This document shows positions 1 to 10,375 of a stretch of DNA of 64,000 bases, in pieces (positions within the stretch are counted from its first letter, which is position 1; every line of letters begins with the position of its first letter). The notes under the pieces are model-generated. The model was not told where the DNA came from, ran no database searches, and was given only the letters and a program-made list of their open reading frames with translations. A program made the position numbers and the translations under genes. This stretch comes from Helicoverpa zea (lineage: Eukaryota; Arthropoda; Insecta; Lepidoptera; Noctuidae): the NCBI RefSeq assembly GCF_022581195.2, contig NC_061480.1, positions 6,596,892-6,660,891 on the forward strand, written 5' to 3'.

Positions 1-73
1 ACGATACCTCTTGGTATTTGGTAAGATTGGTTGTATGAATTTCTAGTTTCTAAACTTTTGAACCTTTTGAAAT

Positions 74-190
74 GTAGCACAAATGTCAAAAACAAAAGAC
101 AGCCCCCAAAACGCCCACCCTTCACCACTTCCTATGTGTTTTTGCTGGGAAGAAGAAGTAGCGCAACCCGCGCAACACTCCCCAGCAAAA
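74..190 (-). repeat. LINE 3'-UTR-type repeat fragment, copy 1 of 3
   Basis: On the minus strand this reads as a segment containing GTTGCTGG-like and CACATAGGAAG motifs, also found at 7866-8010 and 18972-19120. The two longer copies end in AATAAA-type sequence followed by a GAGTT-rich tail, which suggests the 3' end of a retrotransposon. The family is not identified. Confidence 0.5.
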
Positions 191-929
191 CGCTTGATAT
201 GTACTGGGCAGTGGGCAGAAACCGTTTTAAGTTATAAGGGGAAAATTGTTAAGTTTAGTTACTACTTAAATGGAGTATACTTTTCACAAAAATAAGTGGC
301 CAGCCGACATTTTGGCAAAACTTTACCCCTTTCACAAAAAAAGGTAAGTTATGTAAAATTCCAACACCATATTATCTCGAATTTGTGATAAAACTAATTC
401 ACCGTAATATCCGATTCGCGCCGATTTCCAGCAAATGGGCAAAAACTAAAATATTTTTAAGTTTTAACAAAATTTTACTCAAACGCGATGTTCAAGGTTC
501 ACATTTCAAACTAGTCTGTCTGTATTTACTTGCGAACGTTAAAAAATATGTCAAAGCAAATAATATACACACGGAGTTACGTACATTTATGTTAATTTTA
601 ATACATAGTTTTGGGGCCAAAACGAGGCGATTTTTATTTTTAGAGGTCCATACCCAAATGGTAAAACGGAACCTTATATTACTTTGCTGTCAATCTGGCA
701 CCAGGCTTGTATCTCATGAACTGTGGTCGTCGTTTTCACAGATGATATAATTCTATTGCTGCTATAAGAACAATTTCACGTGGCTCTCATACAACAACCG
801 TAATTTGCTGTGACCTACGGAACCTTTCGTACGCGTCTACGATTCGCACTTGCCCAATATTTTTTTCTATGTACAATAAAACTTTTCCTATTCCTAATGA
901 GTCATAGCTACTTTATTTAATAAAGCTGA
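191..929. other. AT-rich sequence, nothing recognised
   Basis: Several short open frames occur here. None shows splice signals, protein-like composition or similarity to a family I know. Confidence 0.4.
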
Positions 930-1080
930 AGTGTTTGTTTGAACGCGTTAATCTAGGAACTGCTAGTCCGATTTGAAAAATTCTTTCAGTGTTAGATAGC
1001 CCATTTATCAAGGAAGGTTAGGTATATGCTTTTTATCCGGGTGCGCGAAGTAGTTCGAAAGGGAAGCGGGTGAATCTGCC
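930..1080 (+). mobile_element. Non-autonomous Helitron fragment
   Basis: It contains the family-typical order AAAGCTGAAG, a GTTTGTTTG run, GATTTGAAAAATTCTTTCA and TTTTTATCCGGG. The intact CTAG end is missing. The same order is seen in the better copies at 6500-6690 and 58182-58384. Confidence 0.6.
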
Positions 1081-1439
1081 GATGGTTTCATTTCATGAGT
1101 ATAGTACGAGCATATTTAGTGGTACATGCAATTTTCACAATTACATTACCTAGACACAAAATATATGAATATTATCCGTAAAACTCTAAAGAAACAATGA
1201 ATATAGAATGATGATGAAAATACCAGTAATATTACATCATGATTTACGACAGAACGCTCGCAATTTCTGATGAAATACGACCAATAGACCACTGCCACTT
1301 TCAAATTAAATGTGCATATCATTAAAGAAACAATTATGTTAGTAACACTAGCAAAAAAAAAACAATTGAAAACCTACAACCTGTAACTTAATTAACGCAC
1401 ATCCTGAAATTAGTTTGTTCAGAATCGTTTACTGAATCG

Positions 1440-1654
1440 ATTTATATCATTTTTAATAGGGAACAAATATAATGACCACCATAAAATGCTTTGATACCCT
1501 TAGTTTTGCAACCATAAAAATCTACTGAACACCAGAAAAATAAAGTCTAAAAATGTAATAGTACCAGCTATTTTAGTCACGACTTCACTTTAAATTGTAT
1601 TCGACCACCAAATTTAGTAAATGATCACCAACTCTTGACGACCAAATTAATGTA
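1440..1654 (-). repeat. Inverted, diverged relative of the 119-bp tandem repeat
   Basis: The motif TAGTAAATGATCACCAA is the reverse complement of the TTGGTGATCATTTACTA motif repeated at 1995-2395. The two blocks face each other across an RTE fragment. Confidence 0.45.
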
Positions 1655-1742
1655 TTATTTTTGCCTAAATAAGTCACTGTGATTGCCATAAAATGTAGGC
1701 TTATTATCAAATAAAGTATTATGATGCCATATTAAGTTATGT

Positions 1743-1865
1743 GTCCGGCTTGCAATGCATGCGTGAGTGTCAGTATGACGAGTGACAGGGGAAAATGGAA
1801 GAAAATGACATATTGCGCCGACCCCAAGTAAAATTGGGAACAGGGCAGGAGAAAGAAGAAGAAGA
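1743..1865 (+). mobile_element. RTE retrotransposon 3'-end fragment
   Basis: It reads like the end of the RTE frame at 21786-23024: the tail coding for a T-S/SD--WKK--CADPK-like stretch, a stop, then GGGAACAGGGCAGG and an AGAAGAAG tail. The equivalent order in the larger copy is CADPK, stop, TTGGGAACAGGGCAGG, GATGATGATG. It is a short, dead fragment. Confidence 0.7.
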
Positions 1866-1994
1866 ATGTGTTTCTCAATACACTCCCTCGAAAACACACT
1901 CTTATCGCACTGTTTAGAGGCATGCAATAGACAATTTTCCACCCTAGTGCAGGAAAAGGGTCCCCATAATGTTATTACATTTATTGTATCAGGC

Positions 1995-2395
1995 CGAACT
2001 TATTTTTTTGGAGTCAGTTTACTTAAACAGGATAGCAAGATGTAAAAACTTTGATTATCATTTTATATTAAAACGCTGGTATAATTTTGATGATCATTCA
2101 CTACTTTTGGTGATCATTTACTACTTTTGGGATAACAATGATTTATTTGGACTCATTTTGCTTAAATAGGATAGCAGAATGTAAAAACTTTGGTTATCGT
2201 TTTACTTTAAAATGGTGGTTTAATTTTGGTGATCATTTACTATTTTTGGCTTGCGCATGATTTATTTTGGAGTAATTTCACTTAAATGGGATAGCAAAGT
2301 GTTAAAACTTTGGTTATCATTTTACATTAAAATGCGAGTTTCATTTTGGTGATCATTTACTATTTTTGTCTGCTATTTGTTACTATTTCTGGTGA
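1995..2395 (+). repeat. Tandem repeat, about 119-bp unit, three copies
   Basis: Three successive units begin near 2002, 2141 and 2261. Each holds a GGATAGCA motif, a TTTGGTTATC(A/G)TTTTA motif and one or two GGTGATCATTTACTA motifs. The units are diverged, so the array is old. A related inverted stretch lies at 1440-1654. Confidence 0.65.
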
Positions 2396-3173
2396 TCAGT
2401 TAAACATAAGCCTTTTTAATATAGGTAATTTTTTATCCCAAAAATAATTAAAACTACGGAAATTATTGTCATATTAACCCTGAACAGTCAAAACAAATTC
2501 AAATAGACCGTAACTCAAAGTAATAAGACTTCGTGTATTGTCGGCTTTTTCCGTAGTTTCGTTATGTTGTGTCGAGTCGAGCGGCGCGCGGCGCGATATT
2601 TGCGTGCGTAGTAGTATGACCAAAAAGTTCTCCAAGAATTGGTATAACTAATTTAGTAAATAACAATGCATATACATGTTAAATTAAAAATTCAGTGTGT
2701 GTATTATGATTATAACATAATATTCTAATTGGGGTGTTTGAGGGTGTGCGTTAATTACGTTACATGTTGTATGTCTATCTATCTAAGTGCGAATTTCACT
2801 AACCTATCTATTGATTTGCTTAGGAACTTGAGATAGACTATCGAATCTATCTATGGCTTTAAGGTTGGCTGTAAGAGAACCCAATCCTGGGTTAAGCTCA
2901 CCGTTTCACATAAACTGTCTTAATTCTTTATATATTTATTGTTAAGTGTGCAACAAGAATAAATATAGAATTTGACATGACTTGTATGCGCCTTATGTCA
3001 AATGCTATCTCTGGTAAGCTAAACCAAAGATAGATAGGTTATTGAATCAGCCGTAAGGGTGAATAGGTTTCCGACCTACGATGAACCGTCAATCGATGCC
3101 TCTGCTGGAATGGTTTGGTTCGCGTGATCTGTCTAGTAAGTAGTAATGGCGTCCTGAACAATTGTCTCTAGAG
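2396..3173. other. Unassigned sequence with a CpG-rich patch and TATCTATC motifs
   Basis: A short GCGGCGCGCGGCGCG patch lies at about 2578-2594. TATCTATC-type motifs at 2775-2860 and about 3030 resemble the ends of the small MITE at 18555-18702, but no clear termini can be drawn here. Confidence 0.3.
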
Positions 3174-3562
3174 CTCTGCCTCACTTAGACGCCATGGCGA
3201 CGTCGCCGGCTACGTATCTAAACAGTTACTAATGAAATGTATGGAACCTAACTGACTTGGCGACGGCTTGGCAACGTCGCCCAATTGGAAGCGTGGCCAC
3301 GAGCTACAGTTCCCTACGTGGCTTCTGGCTACTCTAGCAGTTCGGCGCCGTTGCCACGGTTGCCACTATAATGTACACAGTAAAGTGCACCTATACAGTC
3401 AGTCGCCAGTGTGGTCGCCATTCAGCGAGCGATTTCTTCAGCGACGACGTAAACAATTGACTGTCGAGACGCCATGGCCACTCGATTTGGCGACCTTTGG
3501 ATGGCATAAGTAGCCAGACTTGCGCCGCTGGCGACGTCGCCATGGCGTCTGAGTGAGGCAGA
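3174..3562. mobile_element. MITE with CTGCCTCACT terminal inverted repeats, long form
   Basis: The left end reads CTCTGCCTCACTTAGACGCC followed by ATGGCGACGTCGCC. The right end is its inverse, GGCGACGTCGCCATGGCG then TCTGAGTGAGGCAG. The same family occurs at 40516-40662, where about 240 internal bases are missing but the right 110 bases match closely. The target duplication is not clear. Frames inside it are by-products of the CpG-rich repeat. Confidence 0.7.
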
Positions 3563-3619
3563 ATAAAGCTGTTGGCCATATTCTCGTGCACAAGCATTGG
3601 CGCAGATACACGTGCACTT

Positions 3620-3700
3620 CTTCACTCTGATAGCCCGATGGGACGGCAATCTGACACCATCGGAACGAGATCAGGCGCAGGACCGATATTTACTTGCTCG
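3620..3700 (-). mobile_element. Bm1-type SINE fragment
   Basis: The reverse complement carries the order CGGTCCTGCGCCTGATCTC, then GATGG(T/C)GTCAGATTGCCGTCCCATCGG, typical of the middle of Bm1-type SINEs. The 5113-5375 copy shows the same order in more complete form. Confidence 0.55.
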
Positions 3701-4164
3701 GTCTGGAATCTAGACGAATGACTTGCAATTTTTTGTGTCTCATCTTAAACCATTATGAGATAATGGGAAAGTTTATTGTGGAAAAAACATCGTGGACTAT
3801 TACCTAAAGTAGGACATACTCATAACATTGGTACGCAGACAGGTATCCATTAATAGTTAATATGTACTTTCTGTCTAGGGTCTCGTCTGTGTGCATAACA
3901 TGTTGTTGGATATCTACGATCGATTCAAAAAGTCTAGCTACATTTAACTCAAAACCTCATAAAAACATACGACAATGTCTAACCAACATTTCAAAATCCA
4001 CATCGAAATCCCACAGTTTTTTGCACCCTATCTCCTATACTTAGAACTCAAATTAGGTTAACAAGCCAACAACGGCAGTTTTCCGCGTTCAACTGTTTTT
4101 CTAGACGTTTCTAAGAAATGTCGCAAGCGTACCAGTATGAACGTGTCTAGCACGGAGTAAAGAA

Positions 4165-4290
4165 AGATGAATGGAGATGCTATAATGCAGGTAGGTCAGG
4201 TGCCTTCGTGTCGCTCAAATTCGTACGGTGAGCATGACCAAAACGATCAGTTGCGAGTGAAATAACGAGGCGTTCGGGTTCTTTGATACA
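4165..4290 (+). repeat. Unclassified interspersed repeat, copy 1
   Basis: The blocks GGAGATGC, AGGTAGGTCAGG(T/C)GCCTTC, CGTACGGT and AACGAG(G/A)CGTTC occur in the same order and spacing at 33055-33190. The family is unknown to me. Confidence 0.5.
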
Positions 4291-5111
4291 TCTGTCAACG
4301 ATTTTTTGGTATTACAAAAAATGGTCGGGCCCAAAAGGCATATAAAGACGAAAGCAGTAACGTTATTTCTCCGCCGCTCAACCGCATTTTGGCGCGCTAC
4401 TTTCTTATGCGATTTTCCGTTATGACACCTCCGCTAGTCATATTGTTCTCCGTGTGTCTAGCGCATTTTCCTACGAGCTACTGCACTTTCATTATTTCTT
4501 TGAAATTACGTAAAAACTGCCAACTTTGATGTAAGTATGGGAATAGATTTTATTCTTTGTAAATGGTGGTTGTTGATTGTCATAACGTAGTAACCGATTT
4601 TAATTTTATAGTATTTTGAAAAAGGTACCTATTTTATTTTCGCCTCAGAATCAGTGTTCATTTAAAGTTAATTGGACTACTTACTGGAATAAACTGTCAA
4701 AATCTGGATATACCTAAATAACAACGAAAGGAAGCGTACCTTAGTATTATTTTCTAATTAATTTTGTTTTCATAAAAATATGCAACGATTTGTTTTTAAT
4801 TAGTTCAGATTAACAACAAACCTTGACAGTTAGATAAGTCCAGGAAGTTACTAATTTCTGATAATGACCAAGAATATTTGACCTAAGAGTACGTGTCTGA
4901 TAACGGCCAGGAAGCTGCATCTTGTTCTGCCTCAACTTCAAAGCATTGGCGAAGGGCAGGAGTTTAGGAGACGGTCTTTTGTAAAGAGCTCAAGAAGTAC
5001 TAATAATAATAAATGACGTATGAATTTTACGTCCCATTAAAGAAGTACATAATTATATTTCTTATACTTTTATTGACATTATTAATTGCTTCTTTGGTCT
5101 AGTCTAGTAGT
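4291..5111. other. AT-rich sequence, nothing recognised
   Basis: No recognisable gene or well-bounded repeat is seen. Confidence 0.35.
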
Positions 5112-5112
5112 C

Positions 5113-5375
5113 GCATAGCGCGACTGCTGTGGTTTCAAATTCCATTCCCAGGTCAGGCCGAAATAGGTTCAGAAACTTTCATAAAGCAGGCTGGAAGTTG
5201 GTGGTAATACAGACGTGGTCCCAAACCTGATCTTTCTCCGGTCGTGTCGGATTGCCGTCTCATCGGACTACGTGAGTGAGGGAATAGAGAGTGCACTTGT
5301 TTCTGCGCAAATGCTTATGTACCTCTGATCTCCTTCAAGCGCCGAGCCTCCACAGAGGGTGTCCTTAGCTCAGTC
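5113..5375 (+). mobile_element. Bm1-type SINE, degraded
   Basis: The head has a tRNA-like box B relative (GGTTTCAAATTCC). The body carries CCTGATCTTTCTCCGGTCG, GGATTGCCGTC(T/C)CATCGG and GAGGGAATAGAGAGTGCAC motifs in the order known for Bm1-type SINEs of Lepidoptera. Box A is not clear, so transcription from it is unlikely. Confidence 0.65.
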
Positions 5376-5867
5376 ACTTAATTTATAAGCTTTTTACCCC
5401 TTTTTACATAATTACATCTGATATATTATTTTTAGTGGTAATTACCTACGTCAATATAAAATGCGTTAGCATGAACATTGAATGATCGGATACATACATA
5501 GGTCTTTAGTATTTTTTATGTAACTAAAGATAACATTATCAATATAATTGCACGATTGGGTTTTATTTTGCAAATAATTTTTAGTTTATTTTTTTTTGTT
5601 AAAACCTTGACGAAGTTTAAAGGATAAAAAACAACTGATTATGTCATTATATTTTAATGAGCTCTATAATTTTATGAATGAATTTGTTAATATAGATAGC
5701 AAGTCTATAAACTGACCTTTCATAAGACTTCCTGGAATATACGAAACTAATAATACTAGCAATACTAATCACATTGCTTATTTTCTGTTAAAATTGTCAA
5801 ACCACTGTTTCTTCTGGCCCACTCGCAGTAGAAAACAGCTACAAATTATATGCGAACATTTATAAAT
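5376..5867. other. AT-rich sequence, nothing recognised
   Basis: There is no supported gene or repeat boundary. Confidence 0.35.
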
Positions 5868-6110
5868 GTCACATGCTAGCCGTGGACATGAAAAAGTCCG
5901 GTTAAGGAGTATAGGGCCCCTTAGGCTGCTTAACTCCGAGATGCCATACCTGCCAAAAAAAAAATTTGGACTCTCGACGACCCGTATTCACTCGGGAAAA
6001 AAAATTGTTGCAAGCCCTTACTACAAAAGATGCAAGCAATCGGTAATTGACGATAGCACGCACATGACATGCGGCTTACGAAGTTAAGCCGATGTTTTTT
6101 TTTTTTTTTT
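5868..6110 (+). repeat. Diverged copy of a short retroposed RNA-like element, followed by unknown repeat
   Basis: Positions about 5871-5960 align with the reverse complements of 40881-40984 and 57001-57111 through AAAAGTCCGGTTAAG, a TTAGGCTG block and CCGAGATGCCATA, and end in a run of A, as those copies do. A GGAGT/ACTCC pairing here replaces GCAGT/ACTGC in the other copies, a compensatory change. The sequence after the A run (5965-6090) is not shared with the other copies and ends in an 18-T run. Confidence 0.55.
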
Positions 6111-6499
6111 TAAATCCCTCGTTTTTACAAAAGATAGGTAAAGCCACAGAACAAATATTATAATCAACTAAGTAGTCACGTTTTCAAAATACCGATATCT
6201 TAATGAGTAAATATTGTTCAAAAGATAAGCTGCCCATAACCTACCCCACTGCGATTTTCAAAAGAAATAAAAAATATTGATGATAAACACCTAACCTCGT
6301 CATCAAAGCAGATAGGACATACAAGTCAAAAAGTTAAAAAAAAAACGTACTTGAGATACCAATTGTTTTTATTTGTATCTTAGTTTGACATTGTGTTAAA
6401 AAAAACTCATTCAGAGACGAACAAATTAGTTGAGCCCAAAATAAAACTGTCTGATTTCGAAAAGTCCCCGTATCTGTACCGTATTCGTCGTATTACTGA
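6111..6499. other. AT-rich sequence, nothing recognised
   Basis: No gene or element is supported. Confidence 0.35.
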
Positions 6500-6690
6500 C
6501 TAGCTTCTGCCAGCGGTTTCACCCGCATCCCGTGGGAACCTCTGTACGAACCCGGATAAAAAGTAGCCTATAGCCTTCCTCGATAAATGGGCTATGTAAC
6601 ACCGAAAGAATTGTTCAAATCGGACCAGTAGTTCCTGAGGTTAGCGCGTTCAAACAAACAAACTCTTCAGCTTTATAATATTAGTATAGA
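6500..6690 (-). mobile_element. Non-autonomous Helitron, full length (191 bp)
   Basis: On the minus strand it starts TCTATACTAATATTATAAAG and ends with a short hairpin (GCGG/CCGC around GTGAAA) 10-12 bases before a terminal CTAG. It sits between an A and a T, the Helitron insertion rule. It encodes nothing and would need Rep/helicase in trans. Confidence 0.75.
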
Positions 6691-6703
6691 TATCAAAGAT
6701 ATC

Positions 6704-7045
6704 TATCTATACGAATATTATGAAAAGAAAAAAATATTTTGATAGTTGGTAACCCAAATAGTCTGAAACTACTCAATGGATTTGAAAAATTCTTTCACTT
6801 TTGGAAAGATACACTGTCCCCGGTTGTCAAGGCTATTATATTTTATACGGCTTCGGGAAGTAATTTCCACTAAACGCCGGTGAATCCTAGTTTAGGATTC
6901 AGAAAGGATTTCCACCAGTTTTACCCGCGTCCCGTGGGAACCACTGCCCGTACCTGGATAAAATATAGTCTATGCTGCTCGGGAAGAGAGTAGCTTTACA
7001 ATAGTCAAAGAATTTTTCTAATCAGTTCAGTAGTTTCGGAGTTTT
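6704..7045. mobile_element. Two degraded Helitron fragments in opposite orientation
   Basis: 6704-6880 carries plus-strand motifs (CTATCTATACGAATATTAT, GGATTTGAAAAATTCTTTCACT). 6905-7045 carries minus-strand motifs (TTTTACCCGCGTCCCGTGGGAA, GGATAAAATATAGTCTATG). Neither has both ends. Confidence 0.55.
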
Positions 7046-7099
7046 TCGGACCTTCTATTTCGTTGGGCACGAAAAACTGTAAGTTGTCATTTGAACATC

Positions 7100-7222
7100 T
7101 TTGGCAGTCGTTACAGGTAGTCAGGTCTCAGAAAGTCTTACCAGGTGTATCGGGTTGCCCGAGTTACTGGGCTGAGGAGATTACATTGGCAATCGCTCCT
7201 TGTAAAACACTGGTACTCAAAA
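7100..7222 (+). mobile_element. RTE-tailed tRNA SINE, internal fragment
   Basis: It shows the family-typical order: GGCAGTCGTTAC, GGTAGTCAG, TCGGGTTGCCCG, GGGCTGAGGAG, CGCTCCTTGTAAAACACTGGTACTCA. These are shared with the full-length copy at 56250-56634. Confidence 0.7.
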
Positions 7223-7224
7223 CA

Positions 7225-7579
7225 ACCAAATAAACAAAATAATGTTTCCTCTTTAATATCTTCCATAATTTCTATAAAACAAACATATAATTGCAAAGTA
7301 TTTACGTACGTATGTCTACAGTCGACATACAACGCTCGCGCGTCGGTTTTGCATGAATAAGCAAGCATTTAATGCGAGTAGATTGATAGATACGTTTTGT
7401 AACTTTTTACTTTTACCTACGCATTCCAACTGATGTGCAGTCGTCTTGCGTTTGAAAATTGTATGAAGCGCAAATACAACTATATGTAACTAACTCTATT
7501 ACGAATCTCAATGCAGACTAAAATTTAAGTAATGCTTGAGTATTTAGTTTTTATATGTGTAAAGCTATGTGCTAGCCAA
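7225..7579. other. AT-rich sequence, nothing recognised
   Basis: No gene or repeat is supported. Confidence 0.35.
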
Positions 7580-7750
7580 TTTTTTTTAACGACGTCAAAA
7601 ATCATCAAATGACCCCTCTCGCTGTGGGTTAGCAGCGGTGAGGGAGTGTCAGACTCTTACTGACTAAAAACCGTCGTGTTCCGTCGTAGATCTTTTATGT
7701 ACCAGGGCCGCGGTAACTCTTTCGAACAATCCCGCAGCCCCGATGTGGTA
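7580..7750 (-). repeat. Unclassified A-tailed SINE-like repeat, copy 1
   Basis: On the minus strand the order is GCTGCGGGATTGTTCG, AGTTACCGCGGCCCTGGTACA, AGTAAGAGTCTGACACTCCCTCA, CCCACAGCG, then GACGTCGTTAAAAAAAA. The same order recurs at 12465, 17010, 17925, 18165 (inverted), 21645, 57185 (inverted) and 63680. The A-run after GACGTCGTT suggests retroposition. Confidence 0.65.
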
Positions 7751-7865
7751 GCCAACTTGTGATAATTTTGATGCATTTATTGCTTATCATGAGATAAATA
7801 TACATACATATTTATATCGGGCTTGTTCTGCATGAATCTGTTTCTTCAAACCTAACAGACAGACA

Positions 7866-8010
7866 TGTGTTGCTGGGGAGTTTGTTGCGCCAGCCTCCCC
7901 AGCAAAAACACATAGGAAGTGGTGAAGGGCGGGCGTTTAGGCGGCTGTCTTGTTTTTGACGTTCGCAAAGTGCTGATTTATCGCCTAATTTGAATAAACG
8001 TTTTTGAGTT
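7866..8010 (+). repeat. LINE 3'-UTR-type repeat, copy 2 of 3
   Basis: It begins GTTGCTGGGGAGTTTGTTG and runs through AACACATAGGAAGTGGTGAAG to TTTGAATAAACGTTTTTGAG. The AATAAA followed by a simple GAGTT-like tail is what the 3' end of a LINE looks like. The other copies are at 74-190 and 18972-19120. Confidence 0.6.
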
Positions 8011-8283
8011 AGAGTTTGATCGAATTTCCATCAAACGTTCAGCCAGAATTATATTCGTAGTGAGATCGATACGCAAAAGCATAGGATATTCTTACAAAAG
8101 GGTGCACTTATCCGGCTTCTGAGCACAAGAAAAGAAAATAAAAAACGGAGGGTGTTCAAAATTACATTACTACTATGTACGTTATATGTCGACTTATAAA
8201 TCTAAAAATAGTGTATTTCTTGGCAAATAACTTTACTGCTCCGAATTTAGCCACTAGTGGCTTTACTATAGTAAAAATATACG

Positions 8284-8292
8284 TACAAAACC
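8284..8292. repeat. Left 9-bp target duplication of Foldback-like element
   Basis: TACAAAACC, exactly repeated at 10146-10154 on the other side of the element. Confidence 0.85.
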
Positions 8293-8689
8293 AGCTCTAA
8301 AAAGCTGGCAGTACAAAGTGGGCAAAAATTAAAAAAAAAAAGGTCAAAATTTGTTGCTAATTTGTTGCTAATTAGTTGCCAAATAATCGATTTTTTTGCT
8401 TTTGCCGATTTCGAGAAATCGTCAACAATGCTAGCTTCACCATAAGCTGGCATGGATTATAAGATAAAAGTAAAGGTAAAATAAACAAAATCACTACAAA
8501 TTTGTTGCTAATTTGTTGCTGTATAACCAAAATAAATTTGAGGTGCAAAAATTTTTTTTTTTTTCAAATTGAAAATTTTTATTTGCTTTGCGCGCTTGAA
8601 TGTCAATTGTTTCATGAAAAAAATATGAAATAAATTTGTTGCTCGTCATAGAACTGTTCCTTGTCACTTAGAGAACCAGCAACTAAATA

Positions 8690-8710
8690 GACACCCGACG
8701 ATCGGGTGTC
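8690..8710. repeat. Hairpin inside the left arm
   Basis: A perfect 9-bp inverted repeat, GACACCCGA/TCGGGTGTC, with a 3-base centre. It is the single left-arm copy of the hairpin that occurs three times in the right arm. Confidence 0.8.
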
Positions 8711-9357
8711 TTGAACTTCGGTGACTAACAAACCGGCCATGCTGGCTTGAATGTCGATTTTTCCGGTGAAAAACGTTGAAATGAATTTCTTGCTCGTCAC
8801 AGAGGTGATTAATGTCACTTAGAGAACCAGCAACTAAATAAATAGGAGAGCTCAAAATAACACACAAGTCAAATTGTTGAGTCTCCGGATACTCAATTTT
8901 AAGATTTTTCAAATACCTTATAATAAGTATAAAACTTTTTAAAAAAGTATTTAATTAGAATTAAAAAAATATGAAGTACCTGTTTAACGACTATTATTAA
9001 GATTTTGTTATTTATTTATTCTATTAGTAAATTGCGTCCACTCCTTTTTATTAAATTGTGATGACAGTAGAAACACTTATTCATTGAGAAAGAATAAAAT
9101 AAAATACTGAAGAAATTGGCAATTGTTTTTTAATTTATATTTTACCAGTCTAATCCATAGCTAGGAATTGAGAGTTATCATACTGACTAAGATTTTGAAC
9201 ATAGGCAACTAATGTATGTAATAATTTTTCCCTAGCAGAAACAAACATTCAAGGAAACATAGCCTGTTTGATAATCATCAGCTTAAAGGAGACTTGGTGA
9301 TTGGATGTTTATTTAGTTGCTGGTTCTCCGATCGATGCCTAACAGTTCTACGGAGAG

Positions 9358-9810
9358 CAACAAATTTATTTCCACGTTTTTCACCGGAAAAATCGACATT
9401 CAAGCCAGCATGGCCGGTTTGTTAGTCACCGAAGTTCAAGACACCCGATCGTCGGGTGTCTATTTAGTTGCTGGTTCTCTGAGAGACATTAATCACCTCT
9501 GTGACGAGCAACAAATTCATTTCCACGTTTTTCACCGGAAAAATCGACATTCAAGCCAGCATGGCCGGTTTGTTAGTCACCGAAGTTCAAGACACCCGAT
9601 CATCGGGTGTCTATTTAGTTGCTGGTTCTCTGAGAGACATTAATCACCTCTGTGACGAGCAACAAATTCATTTCCACGTTTTTCACCGGAAAAATCGACA
9701 TTCAAGCCAGCATGGCCGGTTTGTTAGTCACCGAAGTTCAAGACACCCGATCGTCGGGTGTCTATTTAGTTGCTGGTTCTCTAAGTGACAAGGAACAGTT
9801 CTGTGACGAG
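9358..9810 (+). repeat. Three 151-bp tandem units in the right arm
   Basis: Units start at 9358, 9509 and 9660, exactly 151 bases apart, each beginning CAACAAATT. Each holds one GACACCCGA...TCGGGTGTC hairpin (9440-9460, 9591-9611, 9742-9762). The left arm has about one full unit plus a part. Because 151 is not a multiple of three, the same peptide-like text reappears in successive frames; this is not coding. Confidence 0.9.
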
Positions 9811-10145
9811 CAACAAATTTATTTCATATTTTTTTCATAAAACAATTGACATTCAAGCGCGCAAAGCAAATAAAAATTTTCTATTTGAAAAAAAAAATTT
9901 TTTTGGACCTCAAATTTATTTTGGTTATACAGCAACAAATTTGTAGTGATTTTGTTTATTTTACCTTTACTTTTATCTTATAATCCATGCCAGCTTATGG
10001 TGAAGCTAGCATTGTTGACGATTTCTCGAAATCGGCAAAAGCAAAAAAATCGATTATTTGGCAACTAATTAGCAACAAATTAGCAACAAATTTTGACCTT
10101 TTTTTTTAATTTTTGCCCACTTTGTACTGCCAGCTTTTTAGAGCT

Positions 10146-10154
10146 TACAAAACC
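10146..10154. repeat. Right 9-bp target duplication of Foldback-like element
   Basis: TACAAAACC, identical to 8284-8292. Confidence 0.85.
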
Positions 10155-10174
10155 CTTTTCCGCATTCACGAGCG

Positions 10175-10375
10175 TTACGGGTAGTCAGAAAGCCAGTAAG
10201 TCTTAATAATCAGTCTTACCTAGGGGTAGGTATTGGGTTTCCCGGGTAACTGGGTTGAGGAGATCAGATAGGCAGTCGCTCCTTGTAAAACACTGGTACT
10301 CAGCTGCGTCCGGTTAGACTGGAAGCCGACCCCAACATAGTCGGGAAAAGGCGAGGCTGACGTGGCTTCAAATTG
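10175..10375 (+). mobile_element. RTE-tailed tRNA SINE, 3' half
   Basis: It has the order GTTACGGGTAGTCAG, GGGTAACTGGGTTGAGGAG, TCGCTCCTTGTAAAACACTG, TCCGGTTAGACTGGAAGCC and CCAACATAGTCGGGAAAAGGC, like 56250-56634. The tRNA head is missing. Confidence 0.75.

Larger units (their letters stand above)
8293..10145. mobile_element. Foldback/MULE-like DNA element with long inverted arms
   Basis: Both ends read AGCTCTAAAAAGCTGGCAGT inward. The left arm (8293 to about 8841) and right arm (about 9310-10145) are near-exact inverted repeats apart from small indels and the number of 151-bp units. A 9-bp duplication (TACAAAACC) flanks it exactly. Long arms built from tandem units plus a 9-bp duplication match Drosophila Foldback elements and the wider MULE group; that assignment is inference. 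The centre (8842-9309) carries no transposase, so it is non-autonomous. Arms and duplication are well kept, so the insertion is fairly recent. Confidence 0.85.

Noticed and set aside
9317..9840. Repeated open frames with the same peptide text in the Foldback-like element
   Set aside because: They come from 151-bp tandem units read in shifting frames; the same sequence occurs inverted in the left arm and has no gene signals.
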